Positions 46,342 through 54,991 of a stretch of 64,000 bases of DNA are shown here, in pieces. The stretch comes from JABMQB01 sp963678235 (GTDB lineage Bacteria; Bacteroidota; Bacteroidia; Bacteroidales; Prolixibacteraceae): positions 3,038,001 through 3,102,000 of the forward strand of contig OY782766.1 in NCBI GenBank assembly GCA_963678235.1. The letters run 5' to 3'. Within the stretch, counting starts at the first letter, position 1. Every line of letters starts with the position of its first letter. The notes beneath the pieces were generated by a model. It did no database searches, was not told the DNA's origin, and saw only the letters and a program-made list of their open reading frames with translations. The position numbers and the translations under genes are program-made.

Positions 46342-47031
46342 ATGGAAGCTAAGAAGTCACAAAAGGCAGACCTTGAAAACAAAAGGAATATGTACCTTTT
46401 GATCGGATTGGTTGGTGCCCTTGCTATCACTCTTCTTGCATTTGAATGGACCACAAAACCAAAGCAATCAAATTCTTTGGGTTCAATTCAGGCACAAGAA
46501 GTTGAAGAAGAGATTATTCCAATCACCAGACAGGAAGAAGTAAAACCACCTCCACCACCTCCACCACCAAAAGTTGTTGAGGTATTAAACATTGTGGATG
46601 ACGATGTTGAAATTGAAGATGAGTTGGAAATTGAAGATACCGAAGCGGATGATGAAACTCTAATTGACGTAGCTCCGATAATCGAAACTGCCGAAGAGGA
46701 AGAAGAAGATGAAGCACAGGTATTTTACATTGTTGAGGACATGCCCGAATTTCCAGGAGGGGAATTAGCTCTAAGGAAATTTATTGGGAACTCTATTAAA
46801 TACCCTGTAATTGCACAGGAAAATGGAATTCAGGGAAAAGTTTATGTAACTTTTGTTGTAGATAAAACCGGTGGTGTTACCGGAGCAACTATTGCAAGGG
46901 GAGTTGACCCATCGTTAGATAAAGAAGCTTTGCGTGTGGTTAATAACCTACCGAAGTGGAAGCCTGGGAAACAGCGTGGAAAACCAGTAAGGGTTTCTTA
47001 CACTGTTCCAATTAATTTTGTATTACAATAG
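46342..47031 (+). CDS. TonB-like energy transducer
   Basis: A 229-residue inner-membrane protein with one N-terminal helix (about 16-34), a proline stretch (PPPPPPPP, near 69-76), a long acidic linker (near 85-130, Asp/Glu-rich) and a C-terminal TonB domain (about 140-229, FPGGELALRKFIGNSIKYP, GIQGKVYVTFVVDKTGGV, PVRVSYTVPINFVLQ). It would pass proton-motive force to outer-membrane receptors such as the two in this window. The proline stretch is short and the linker acidic where Pro/Lys-rich linkers are more common. ExbB and ExbD are not adjacent. Confidence 0.92.
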   Translation: MEAKKSQKADLENKRNMYLLIGLVGALAITLLAFEWTTKPKQSNSLGSIQAQEVEEEIIPITRQEEVKPPPPPPPPKVVEVLNIVDDDVEIEDELEIEDTEADDETLIDVAPIIETAEEEEEDEAQVFYIVEDMPEFPGGELALRKFIGNSIKYPVIAQENGIQGKVYVTFVVDKTGGVTGATIARGVDPSLDKEALRVVNNLPKWKPGKQRGKPVRVSYTVPINFVLQ

Positions 47032-47060
47032 ACAAAGTAATTAAAAATCATACTTTTATG

Positions 47061-47093
47061 CTCCTGATCTTTTTGTAGGTCAGGAGTTTTTTT
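47061..47093 (+). terminator. Terminator of the TonB gene
   Basis: CTCCTGATC and GGTCAGGAG form a stem with a loop of T and G residues, then a run of seven T. It ends 15 bp before the hflX start. Confidence 0.8.
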
Positions 47094-47107
47094 GTTAGTT
47101 ATATTAT

Positions 47108-48322
47108 ATGATTGAAGAAGGGGCAAATATTGAAAAAGCAGTTATTGTTGGGGTAATCACGCAAAAACAGGATGAAAACCAGGCAAAGGAATACCTTGAC
47201 GAGCTGGAGTTTTTAGCTGATACAGCCGGTGCAGAAGTGTTAAAGCATTTTACGCAACGGCTGGAAGTACCTAATTATGCCACTTTTGTAGGATCGGGCA
47301 AACTCCAGGAAATCAACAATTACTTAAAGATTCACGATGTTGACACTGTAATTTTTGATGATGAACTGAGTCCAACACAGCTTCGAAACATAGAAAAGGA
47401 ATTGGAATGCAAAGTAATTGACCGCACCAACCTGATTTTAGACATTTTTGCCAAACGGGCTAAAACTGCACATGCCAAAACACAGGTTGAACTGGCTCAA
47501 TACCAATATATTTTGCCACGACTGACAAGAATGTGGACCCACCTTGAGCGACAACGAGGGGGAATTGGAATGCGTGGTCCGGGTGAAACACAGATTGAAA
47601 CCGACAGGCGAATTATTTTGGATAAGATCTCTTTGCTTAAGCAACAGCTAATAAAAATAGACAAGCAAAAAGCAACACAGCGGAAAAACAGGGGAAAGTT
47701 AGTAAGGGTTGCCCTGGTTGGTTATACCAATGTTGGGAAGTCAACAATTATGAACCTTTTAAGCAAATCGGATGTATTTGCCGAGAATAAACTTTTTGCT
47801 ACGCTCGACACTACAGTCAGAAAAGTGGTTGTAGAAAACCTTCCCTTTTTATTGGCTGATACAGTTGGTTTTATTCGGAAACTACCACACGGATTGGTTG
47901 AATCGTTTAAATCGACTTTGGACGAAGTTCGCGAATCGGATATTTTGCTTCATGTAGTTGACATTTCACATCCGGCATTTGAAGAACAAATTGAGATTGT
48001 GAACAATACCCTCAAAGAAATCGATGCCGGCGACAAACCGACCATTTATGTGTTTAATAAAATCGATGCATTCTCTTATGTTGAAAAAGACGAAGATGAT
48101 CTAACACCTAAATCGAGGGAAAACATTTCACTGGAAGAATGGCAAAACTCATGGATGGCAAAAGACAACACGCCTTCACTTTTTATTTCAGCAATTAAAA
48201 AAGAGAATATTGATCATTTTAAGAATACGGTATATTCAAACGTTATAAAAATCCATTCAAAACGTTTCCCTTATAACGATTATTTATACAACTCAGACTG
48301 GACCAAAGGGATACAGGAATAG
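47108..48322 (+). CDS. hflX: GTPase HflX
   Basis: The 404-residue ribosome-associated GTPase splits or rescues stalled ribosomes after stress. It has the N-terminal HflX domain (about 1-190, FVGSGKLQEI, RTNLILDIFAKRAKTAHAKTQVELAQ, GMRGPGETQIETDRR) and a G domain (about 195-350, GYTNVGKSTIMN, DTVGFIRKLPHGLVESF, NKID). The start ATG at 47108 follows the terminator. Its stop is 1 bp from the stop of the convergent jelly-roll gene. Confidence 0.95.
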   Translation: MIEEGANIEKAVIVGVITQKQDENQAKEYLDELEFLADTAGAEVLKHFTQRLEVPNYATFVGSGKLQEINNYLKIHDVDTVIFDDELSPTQLRNIEKELECKVIDRTNLILDIFAKRAKTAHAKTQVELAQYQYILPRLTRMWTHLERQRGGIGMRGPGETQIETDRRIILDKISLLKQQLIKIDKQKATQRKNRGKLVRVALVGYTNVGKSTIMNLLSKSDVFAENKLFATLDTTVRKVVVENLPFLLADTVGFIRKLPHGLVESFKSTLDEVRESDILLHVVDISHPAFEEQIEIVNNTLKEIDAGDKPTIYVFNKIDAFSYVEKDEDDLTPKSRENISLEEWQNSWMAKDNTPSLFISAIKKENIDHFKNTVYSNVIKIHSKRFPYNDYLYNSDWTKGIQE

Positions 48323-48323
48323 G

Positions 48324-49310
48324 TTAATTTTGTCTTTGCGACATCCAGTACTTCCTGAATTTTTCCTGGGTAATTAATCCTATGGGACCTTCAACAATAC
48401 CACCGTCCCATCGTTCATCCCAAACGGTTATTTGTACGGTGTTTTTCCCATGTTGCACAATATCTTTTGCAAGGAAATAATTTCGTGCTTCCAAATGAAA
48501 GTCAGCTCCAACTACTTCACCATACCTTCCGGTTGAGCCAACAAATTTTCCATTAATATATACCTTGTCGGCATCGTCAATCCTTCCAACTACGAATACC
48601 AAATCATTGATGTTCAAATCGTCCGGAACAAAAAAATCACAAGAATACGTACCATAACCATCGTAACGATAATATCCCTGGTTTTCCCACAATCCGGGAA
48701 CAATAATCTGATCCCTGCCCTCAAGGTCAATCTTTTCCCCTTTATTGAAATACCATTCTCCTTCCAGGTTTATATCCAAAGGTAATTTTAAACCTTCAAA
48801 TTTTATTTTAAGGTCCCCTTTTACTATCCCCCCATTTAATTGCGAATCGTAAACCCTGACAGAAATTACGTTTTCACCTTCATAATTAATCAAGTGGTTC
48901 GGAATTAAATATTTTCTGAAATTATTATATCCTGTGGAATAAAATGGAGGGAATTTTCCGGTTTGCCCAATTTTTGTCCCATTAAAAAAAACTTCATCTA
49001 CATCGTCTATATAACCAAGCTCCAGGTAACTTACACGCTCAGCATATTTATTATCGACTTTAATATTCTTTCTATACCAGGCAAAACCATCGTACATTCG
49101 ATATCCTTGTCCTTCCCAATCGGCCGGGGCATAAATATCGTCCCATTGGGTATCATCAAAGTTTGGATTTGCCCATTCTGGGTTGTTTCCGAGATTAAAT
49201 TTCCAATTTCCTTTTAATGATATTTCGCCTTCAGGAAGAATAGCAAAACCCCAACTGCTGAATAAAAGCAACAGAGCTAAAACAATACTATTTTTGAATA
49301 CCGATTTCAT
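48324..49310 (-). CDS. Secreted protein with two galactose-binding-like jelly-roll domains (copy 2)
   Basis: The protein has about 328 residues: a signal peptide (ending SSWGFA) and two beta-sandwich domains of the type found at the N-terminus of family 2 glycoside hydrolases. Each has a GNWKFN or GEWYFN-like start, a WEGQGYRMYDGFAWYRK or WENQGYYRYDGYGTY-like segment and a VDEVFFNGTKIGQTGKFPP or ADKVYINGKFVGSTGRYG-like loop. There is no catalytic domain. The frame opens to a TTG at 49322; ATG at 49310 fits the signal peptide. It is 8 bp after its paralogue and is probably in its transcript. Confidence 0.85.
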   Translation of the reverse strand: MKSVFKNSIVLALLLLFSSWGFAILPEGEISLKGNWKFNLGNNPEWANPNFDDTQWDDIYAPADWEGQGYRMYDGFAWYRKNIKVDNKYAERVSYLELGYIDDVDEVFFNGTKIGQTGKFPPFYSTGYNNFRKYLIPNHLINYEGENVISVRVYDSQLNGGIVKGDLKIKFEGLKLPLDINLEGEWYFNKGEKIDLEGRDQIIVPGLWENQGYYRYDGYGTYSCDFFVPDDLNINDLVFVVGRIDDADKVYINGKFVGSTGRYGEVVGADFHLEARNYFLAKDIVQHGKNTVQITVWDERWDGGIVEGPIGLITQEKFRKYWMSQRQN

Positions 49311-49318
49311 AAAACAAG

Positions 49319-50389
49319 TCAATCTTTCTGGTTAAATAAATAATCGATAATATTCCAAAAAGAATTAAACTCCCTTTTAGAAGAGTTTTGTTCCATAAAT
49401 TTTGCATTATTTTCTTCAGTCATAATACCGATTGGCCCCGAATAAATGCCACCCTCTCCAATTCTATCGTAAACCTCGACTGATAATAGGTTCTTTTCTC
49501 TTAATAACCCTTCTGGAATTTTATACGATCTAAATAAAAGATGCGCATTGTTCGTATTAATCCTTGAATAAGCTTCGAGCTCTTTGGTCGTCCCAATTAA
49601 TTTCCCGTTTAAATAAACCTTGTCCAAATCGTCAATTTGCCCTAAAACCAAATACAAATTATTCCGCAAATCGGATTTGGGAAACAAAAATTCCTTTCTG
49701 TACCAGCCATATCCGTCATATCCCGGATAACCCTGGAATTCCCAAAAAGAAGGGACATATATTTCATCCATATAACCATCTTCCATATTTACGGAATGGA
49801 TCTGCTTATCCTTTTTATTTGTGAACTTCCACTTACCGCTTAAATCGTACAATAACAGCTCTTTATCCCGATCTACAAAAATTCCAATCCGTTCGCCACG
49901 CAAAATACCGCCTTCCATACCTTCATCATAGACCCTTATGGCAATATAATTTTGGGTAGCTTTTAAAATACCTTCGGGAATGGCATATTTCCTTTCGACA
50001 TTGTAAGCTGTTTTCTTTTCAGGAGGGAATTTCCCGGATTGACCAATTTTTATTCCATTAATATAAACTTCATCCACATCATCAATATACCCTAAAAACA
50101 GTGCCAAATTATTTGCTCCTGATAACGATTTAAAATCAAAGGATTTACGGTACCAGGCAAAACCATTGTATCCCGGATAGTACTTTTCCCAGGCATCCGG
50201 GACATTAATTTTATGCCAATCACTGATATCCACGTTTGACTTTGCCCATTCAGGATAATCCCCTATCGAAAAACTCCAGGTTCCCTTAAGGTCAACAACC
50301 TTCTGCCAGTCAGAAGCCCTCAACTGACCACAGCTGAAGGCAAAAAACAGAATTATGCTTACTATTAATTTCGAAAGGTTCATGCGCAT
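49319..50389 (-). CDS. Secreted protein with two galactose-binding-like jelly-roll domains (copy 1)
   Basis: A 356-residue paralogue of the gene just downstream, with a signal peptide (to about residue 25) and two jelly-roll domains: one with KGTWSFSIGDYPEWAK, WEKYYPGYNGFAWYRKSF and VDEVYINGIKIGQSGKFPP (about 30-170), one with SGKWKFTNKKDKQ, FWEFQGYPGYDGYGWYRKE and LDKVYLNGKLIGTTKE (about 180-325). A C-terminal tail of about 30 residues follows. No catalytic residues of a family 2 hydrolase exist. It may be a carbohydrate-binding or scaffolding protein. The 53-bp gap to the small secreted gene upstream suggests an operon with it. Confidence 0.85.
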   Translation of the reverse strand: MRMNLSKLIVSIILFFAFSCGQLRASDWQKVVDLKGTWSFSIGDYPEWAKSNVDISDWHKINVPDAWEKYYPGYNGFAWYRKSFDFKSLSGANNLALFLGYIDDVDEVYINGIKIGQSGKFPPEKKTAYNVERKYAIPEGILKATQNYIAIRVYDEGMEGGILRGERIGIFVDRDKELLLYDLSGKWKFTNKKDKQIHSVNMEDGYMDEIYVPSFWEFQGYPGYDGYGWYRKEFLFPKSDLRNNLYLVLGQIDDLDKVYLNGKLIGTTKELEAYSRINTNNAHLLFRSYKIPEGLLREKNLLSVEVYDRIGEGGIYSGPIGIMTEENNAKFMEQNSSKREFNSFWNIIDYLFNQKD

Positions 50390-50441
50390 TGAATTACTTA
50401 AAAATATACAATTGAATTGTTATTTCACAGCCTCACACAGG

Positions 50442-50825
50442 TTATTTAGCCTTAAATTTCAGAACGATATCCATCTCATAAGCTTTCCCAGCAAGTAAAT
50501 CATCTGCTTTCATCAGACCTAATCCAAATACATATTTTGCATATTCAGAAGCATTGCAATTAGAGCAGGATGCTTTAAGCAAAACCAAATCATTTGAATC
50601 GTTTACTTTAAAGGTAACATTAACCACATCGTTAAGTTTGACTATTTTATTTTCATAAAGATAATTACCTACTTTGGAAATGTCATTCTTAAAGGTCTCT
50701 TTTACCGACTCACCAAGTTTTTTTTCCGCAACTGCCACTTCTGCCGACGTTGCAAAAACAACCGTTCCTACTAATAAAAAAATTACAACTAAACTGGCTT
50801 TTTTTAATACGTTTAATGTTTTCAT
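50442..50825 (-). CDS. Small secreted protein of unknown function
   Basis: A 127-residue protein with a signal peptide (about residues 1-26, ending VVFATSA). The mature part is an alpha/beta region (SVKETFKNDISKVGNYLYENK, VNVTFKVND) ending in CSNC, then KADDLLAGKAYEMDIVLKFKAK. The CSNC pair may form a disulphide or bind metal. No family is recognised. It is transcribed from its own promoter (50861-50868) between the response regulator gene and the jelly-roll genes. Confidence 0.7.
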   Translation of the reverse strand: MKTLNVLKKASLVVIFLLVGTVVFATSAEVAVAEKKLGESVKETFKNDISKVGNYLYENKIVKLNDVVNVTFKVNDSNDLVLLKASCSNCNASEYAKYVFGLGLMKADDLLAGKAYEMDIVLKFKAK

Positions 50826-50860
50826 GACTTTAATTTTTAAATTGTTTCTGTTTTACAATT

Positions 50861-50868
50861 CAAAAGTA
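50861..50868 (-). promoter_or_regulatory. -7 promoter element of the small secreted gene
   Basis: On the minus strand TACTTTTG fits TAnnTTTG exactly, 36 bp before the ATG at 50825. A TTGACA lies at 50894-50889, 20-23 bp upstream, a spacing a little longer than usual. Confidence 0.55.
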
Positions 50869-50888
50869 TTATCGTCATTTAACCAGCA

Positions 50889-50935
50889 TGTCAAACAATT
50901 AACAGAAGTATTCACAAATTGTCATAAAAATGTCA
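50889..50935. promoter_or_regulatory. Direct repeats of TGTCA, candidate response-regulator site
   Basis: TGTCA occurs at 50889-50893, 50920-50924 and 50931-50935 in the same orientation. The last two are 11 bp apart, as in sites of OmpR-family regulators, and the first touches the -33 region of the promoter for the small secreted gene. The regulator gene is directly upstream. Confidence 0.5.
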
Positions 50936-50985
50936 CAAGGGTTTTTGGGGATGATAAAAATCGAATTACTGAACTTTTATAAAGA

Positions 50986-51669
50986 TTATAATACCAACTT
51001 ATAACCAATCCCATGCACGGTTACAATGTGCTGTTCTTTGTTTTCATCAATCTTTTGGCGAAGTCGGAGGATAAAATTATCTACGGTTCGCTGCGTTGGC
51101 TGGTAATCAAACCCCCAAACATTGTCCAACAAACTGTCACGGGTTACCACACCACCCCGGTTTTCATATAAATATTGAAGAATATCAAACTCTTTATGCG
51201 ATAGTTTTACCGATCCCGTTTCATCATATGCATCAAATTTATCGAAAGACACGCTTAATTTGCCTATTTTAATGTATACATCTTTTTGTTTTGCTTCAGA
51301 AACTTTTGTTGTTCTGCGAAGGATAGTTTTTATCCTGGCGCTGAGTTCCCGCAGACTAAAAGGCTTGGTTATATAATCATCAGCCCCCAGCTCAAGTCCT
51401 CTCACTTTATCCAGTTCGTCACCACGTGCGGTAAGCATTATTATTGGAGTATCAATCCCTTTTTTACGAACCGCTTTACATATCTCAAAACCGGAAGCAT
51501 CGGGCAACATTACGTCCAATAATACCAAATCGTAATTGCTTGTCATGATTTTCTTTTGCCCGATAAGCCCCTCATTGGCAGTATCCACTTCATACCCGTC
51601 AAACTCAAGGTTGTCCTGCAAGCCCATTAGCATTTCAGGTTCATCTTCAACAATAAGAATCTTAATCAT
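50986..51669 (-). CDS. OmpR/PhoB-family response regulator
   Basis: A 227-residue transcription factor. The receiver domain (1-115) has the acidic pair ED (8-9), the phospho-acceptor Asp52 (LVLLDVMLPD), the Thr in MLTARG and a Lys in ITKPFSLREL. A winged-helix DNA-binding domain follows (about 130-227, ILQYLYENRGGVVTRDSLLDNVWG, QRTVDNFILRLRQKI). The ATG overlaps the 3' end of the histidine kinase gene by 8 bp. It probably regulates the small secreted gene and the jelly-roll genes directly downstream; this is inferred from position and the TGTCA repeats. Confidence 0.94.
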   Translation of the reverse strand: MIKILIVEDEPEMLMGLQDNLEFDGYEVDTANEGLIGQKKIMTSNYDLVLLDVMLPDASGFEICKAVRKKGIDTPIIMLTARGDELDKVRGLELGADDYITKPFSLRELSARIKTILRRTTKVSEAKQKDVYIKIGKLSVSFDKFDAYDETGSVKLSHKEFDILQYLYENRGGVVTRDSLLDNVWGFDYQPTQRTVDNFILRLRQKIDENKEQHIVTVHGIGYKLVL

Positions 51670-53200
51670 TTTTATTATTTTTTGTCCTTACAAATCTCAA
51701 ACGGAAAATACTCCCTTCCCCCAATTTGCTTTTTACTTCGACACTCCCGTGATGGTTTTTCATAATTTGTTTTACGATGTTTAAGCCCAAACCAGAGCCC
51801 TTCACTTTATTTGCCCGATCTCCTTTCGAAACCCTGTAAAACTTATCGAATATATATTTTTTGTCTTTCCCTGAAATTCCTATTCCATTATCTTCTACTT
51901 CGACAAACACATTTTCCTTCTCTGCATAGCAACGAACATTAATCTTCTTTCCTTCTGGTCTTCCATATTTTATAGCATTGTCGAAAAGGTTTATCAACGC
52001 CTCCGAAACAGCAACTTTGTCTGCATCTATATATATGTCCTTTGGTAAATCATAAGTCAGTTCAACCTTGTTTTCCTCTATATGGGGCATATATGATTCA
52101 ATGGTCGATACTATAAGACTGCTTGCCAGATGTGGCTTTATTTCATATACCTTTTTATTGTTTTCTATTTTTGAGAAGTTCAACACGCGGTTTACAATTT
52201 CCGAAAGTTTCAGGGACTCAGAATAAATTGTATCCATATATTTCTCTTCTTTTTCGGGTTTGACCCGTTTAAATTTTAGCGACTCGGCATACATACTTAT
52301 TAATGCCAAAGGTGTCCGTATTTCGTGCGAAACATTGGAAACAAAACCGGATTTTAATTCTGCCAAACGAATTTCTTTTCTTATGTTCCAAATTACAAAT
52401 GCGGCCCCAATAATAACGGTTAGCACTAAAAACCACAGAATACTTCTCCCTTTCTGACCTCTTTTTGCAACAAGTTCTTCAATGGTACTTGACAATAACC
52501 TGATTCCGATTTTATACGACGGGAAATACCACATAGGTACTTCCAGAAGCTTAAGGTTATCTTCGGCATTTCCTTTTGTTTCAAAAACTATATTGCCGGA
52601 AATGGTATCCCTTACAGATATAAAAAATAAATCTTGAGAAACTTGTTGTATTTGAGGTCCTAAAGCCTGCTGAATAAATTCTTCTGAGCGCACATTAATA
52701 AAGCACAGTACATTTTCGGCTTGATTTTTCATCAGAAAATAAATCCCTGTAATCTTTCCAAAACTTTGAGTTTCAATTTTCTGATAGTCTTTGCTTAAAA
52801 AATCGACGAGGGCTTCCAGCTTCTTTTCATCTTCCAAAACCTTGGTATAATTATTTACCGGATTATCGCCATATGTTGCAAGGATAGTCTTTGATTTGAC
52901 TTCCAAAAATTGTATCGATTCAATTGTAGGATTATTAACAAGAATATTATTGGCAACGCTTTTCATCGCATCATCGCCACAGGCAATCGGAAGATCAAGG
53001 TTGCTTACCCAGTACGAAATAATGTTTTCAGAATATTGATTGACAGAATACAAAATAGATTCAAGCTGCTCATTAAAAACATCCTCAACCATCTGTTCAT
53101 CCTGACTTAGCTTTGTGAATTCGTTTACAAGAAAGAACCCAATCGGTAAGAATATGATCACCAATAATACAATGCTAATTTTTAAGATTGTGCTTCTCAT
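51662..53200 (-). CDS. Membrane sensor histidine kinase
   Basis: A 512-residue inner-membrane kinase with two helices (about 5-28 and 255-275) around a periplasmic sensor domain of about 225 residues that matches no named family. The cytosolic part holds the dimerisation domain with His near 292 (VSHEIRTPLALISMYAESL) and the ATPase domain with N box (INLFDNAIKYG), G1 (DNGIGISGKDKKYIFDKFYR) and G2 (GSGLGLNIV). It phosphorylates the response regulator encoded next, whose gene it overlaps by 8 bp. The signal it detects is not evident. Confidence 0.94.
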   Translation of the reverse strand: MRSTILKISIVLLVIIFLPIGFFLVNEFTKLSQDEQMVEDVFNEQLESILYSVNQYSENIISYWVSNLDLPIACGDDAMKSVANNILVNNPTIESIQFLEVKSKTILATYGDNPVNNYTKVLEDEKKLEALVDFLSKDYQKIETQSFGKITGIYFLMKNQAENVLCFINVRSEEFIQQALGPQIQQVSQDLFFISVRDTISGNIVFETKGNAEDNLKLLEVPMWYFPSYKIGIRLLSSTIEELVAKRGQKGRSILWFLVLTVIIGAAFVIWNIRKEIRLAELKSGFVSNVSHEIRTPLALISMYAESLKFKRVKPEKEEKYMDTIYSESLKLSEIVNRVLNFSKIENNKKVYEIKPHLASSLIVSTIESYMPHIEENKVELTYDLPKDIYIDADKVAVSEALINLFDNAIKYGRPEGKKINVRCYAEKENVFVEVEDNGIGISGKDKKYIFDKFYRVSKGDRANKVKGSGLGLNIVKQIMKNHHGSVEVKSKLGEGSIFRLRFVRTKNNKND

Positions 53201-53375
53201 ATGAAATGAAATTCAGCGATAAAACTTAAATCATTATGCATAAAGGTATTAATATTCTAAAAAAACACCAGCAGAATATCCACCTAATCACAAATTTGGA
53301 ATCCACATAAATTTATTGTGGAAAATTGAATTTTGAAAGGCTATAAGAGCTCAGCAATATAATTTGATAATTAGC

Positions 53376-54896
53376 TTATCCAAGCAACATACCGATAATT
53401 GTAGCAGACATTAAAGATGCCAAAGTACCTGCCATTAGTGCGGGAACACCATATTTTGAAAGCAAAACACGTCTGCTTGGCGCGAGGGCTCCAATCCCAC
53501 CAATTTGAATGCCAATGGATGCAAAATTTGCAAATCCACACAATAAATATGTCGACATAATTATTGATTTTGTTTCTGCAAATGCCCCGGCAGCTTTCAA
53601 CTCTGCCAGGCTTATATACCCAATAAATTCGGTAAGAATAAGTTTTTCGCCAAGTAACCTTCCAACCAAAACAATATCTTGCTGGCAAACCCCAATCAAC
53701 CACATTAGCGGGGCAAACACGTAACCCAGGATAAACTGTAACGATAATTCGGAATACTTGCCATCGGTTGCCGATTCTATTAAATTATTTAGGTGGGTAA
53801 GCTGCCCTATTTTCCCGAAAATAATATTAAATAGTGCAATAAAAGCCAAAAAAGCCAGCAACATTGCAGCTACGTTTACTGCAAGTTTTACCCCTTGGCT
53901 AGTACCATTGGTGATAGCATCAAGAACGTTTCCACCAATTTTTTCCTTACTAACTTCCACGTCCTTGTCAACATCTCCTTTGGGCGGAACCAGCATTTTT
54001 GAAAAAACAATGGCAGCCGGTGCAGCCATAACGGAAGCTGACAGGAGATGTTTTGCAAACTCCAACCTTAGTTGTGGGTCATTACCGCCCAACATATCAA
54101 TATAAACGGCTAAAACACCACCTGCCAATGTGGCCATTCCGCCTGTCATTACCAATAATATTTCGGAAGGGCTCATTTTAGGAAGGTATTCTTTTACCAA
54201 CAACGGCGACTCTGTTTGCCCCAGAAAAATATTTCCGGCAACTGAAAGTGACTCACCACCCGATATCTTTAATGCCCTGGTAAATACCCAGGCAAATGCT
54301 TTAACAACTATTTGAATAATTCCGAAATAGAACAAAAGACTGGTTAATGCTGAGAAAAATATAATGGTCGGAAGAATCTGAAATACAAAAATTACCCCAT
54401 ATGTGTCCACATTTACCAAATCACCAAATAAAAATGCACTTCCAACTTTTGTTGCATCCAGAACAAGCACAAAAAGTTTTCCCACAAACTCGAAAAATGC
54501 CCTTACAAATGGAACATATAAGACCCCAAGTGCGAGGATTATCTGAATTATAAGACCAACAATAACGGTCCTCCATTTAATATTTTTCCGATCGTGGCTA
54601 AAAACGTAACCAATTATTAAAAGTACTACGATACCAATTAATCCCCTTAAAATCGTCATGAATGAGAATGGTTTTTCCCTCTCTTTGGAAAGCAAAATAA
54701 TTGATTTGCCACTTGCTTTGTTCGCTTCGACTTCAATTTCCTCACCCGGTGAAACAACATCTGTTTGTTGTTCCTGAACCTCAACCGAGGTTACTTGCTT
54801 ATCTAAAATACTATCACTATTGGGTTGATCCTGGGCAGCGGCACTATTGGCAAATAAGACTGTAGAAACTACAATCATCCAAAAGAAAATCTTCAT
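53376..54896 (-). CDS. Concentrative nucleoside transporter (NupC/CNT family) with N-terminal signal sequence
   Basis: A 506-residue membrane protein with repeated helices from about residue 80 on. The CNT signatures are GGESLSVAGNIFLGQTESPLLVKEYL, the NupC gate ATLAGGVLAVYIDMLGG and GFANFASIGIQIGGIGALAPSRRVLL. It takes up nucleosides coupled to Na+ or H+. Unlike NupC it starts with a signal peptide (about 1-22) and a 50-residue acidic linker before the first helix, a form common in Bacteroidota. It is monocistronic; upstream 95 bp separate it from the DUF151 gene. Confidence 0.88.
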   Translation of the reverse strand: MKIFFWMIVVSTVLFANSAAAQDQPNSDSILDKQVTSVEVQEQQTDVVSPGEEIEVEANKASGKSIILLSKEREKPFSFMTILRGLIGIVVLLIIGYVFSHDRKNIKWRTVIVGLIIQIILALGVLYVPFVRAFFEFVGKLFVLVLDATKVGSAFLFGDLVNVDTYGVIFVFQILPTIIFFSALTSLLFYFGIIQIVVKAFAWVFTRALKISGGESLSVAGNIFLGQTESPLLVKEYLPKMSPSEILLVMTGGMATLAGGVLAVYIDMLGGNDPQLRLEFAKHLLSASVMAAPAAIVFSKMLVPPKGDVDKDVEVSKEKIGGNVLDAITNGTSQGVKLAVNVAAMLLAFLAFIALFNIIFGKIGQLTHLNNLIESATDGKYSELSLQFILGYVFAPLMWLIGVCQQDIVLVGRLLGEKLILTEFIGYISLAELKAAGAFAETKSIIMSTYLLCGFANFASIGIQIGGIGALAPSRRVLLSKYGVPALMAGTLASLMSATIIGMLLG

Positions 54897-54991
54897 AGTA
54901 TATTTTTTTCAAAGAAATTTATTACTCCACGCTTCCATTCTAAAATAACATGAAATGCCTGGAAGCAACAATGATATATATAAGCTTTAGG

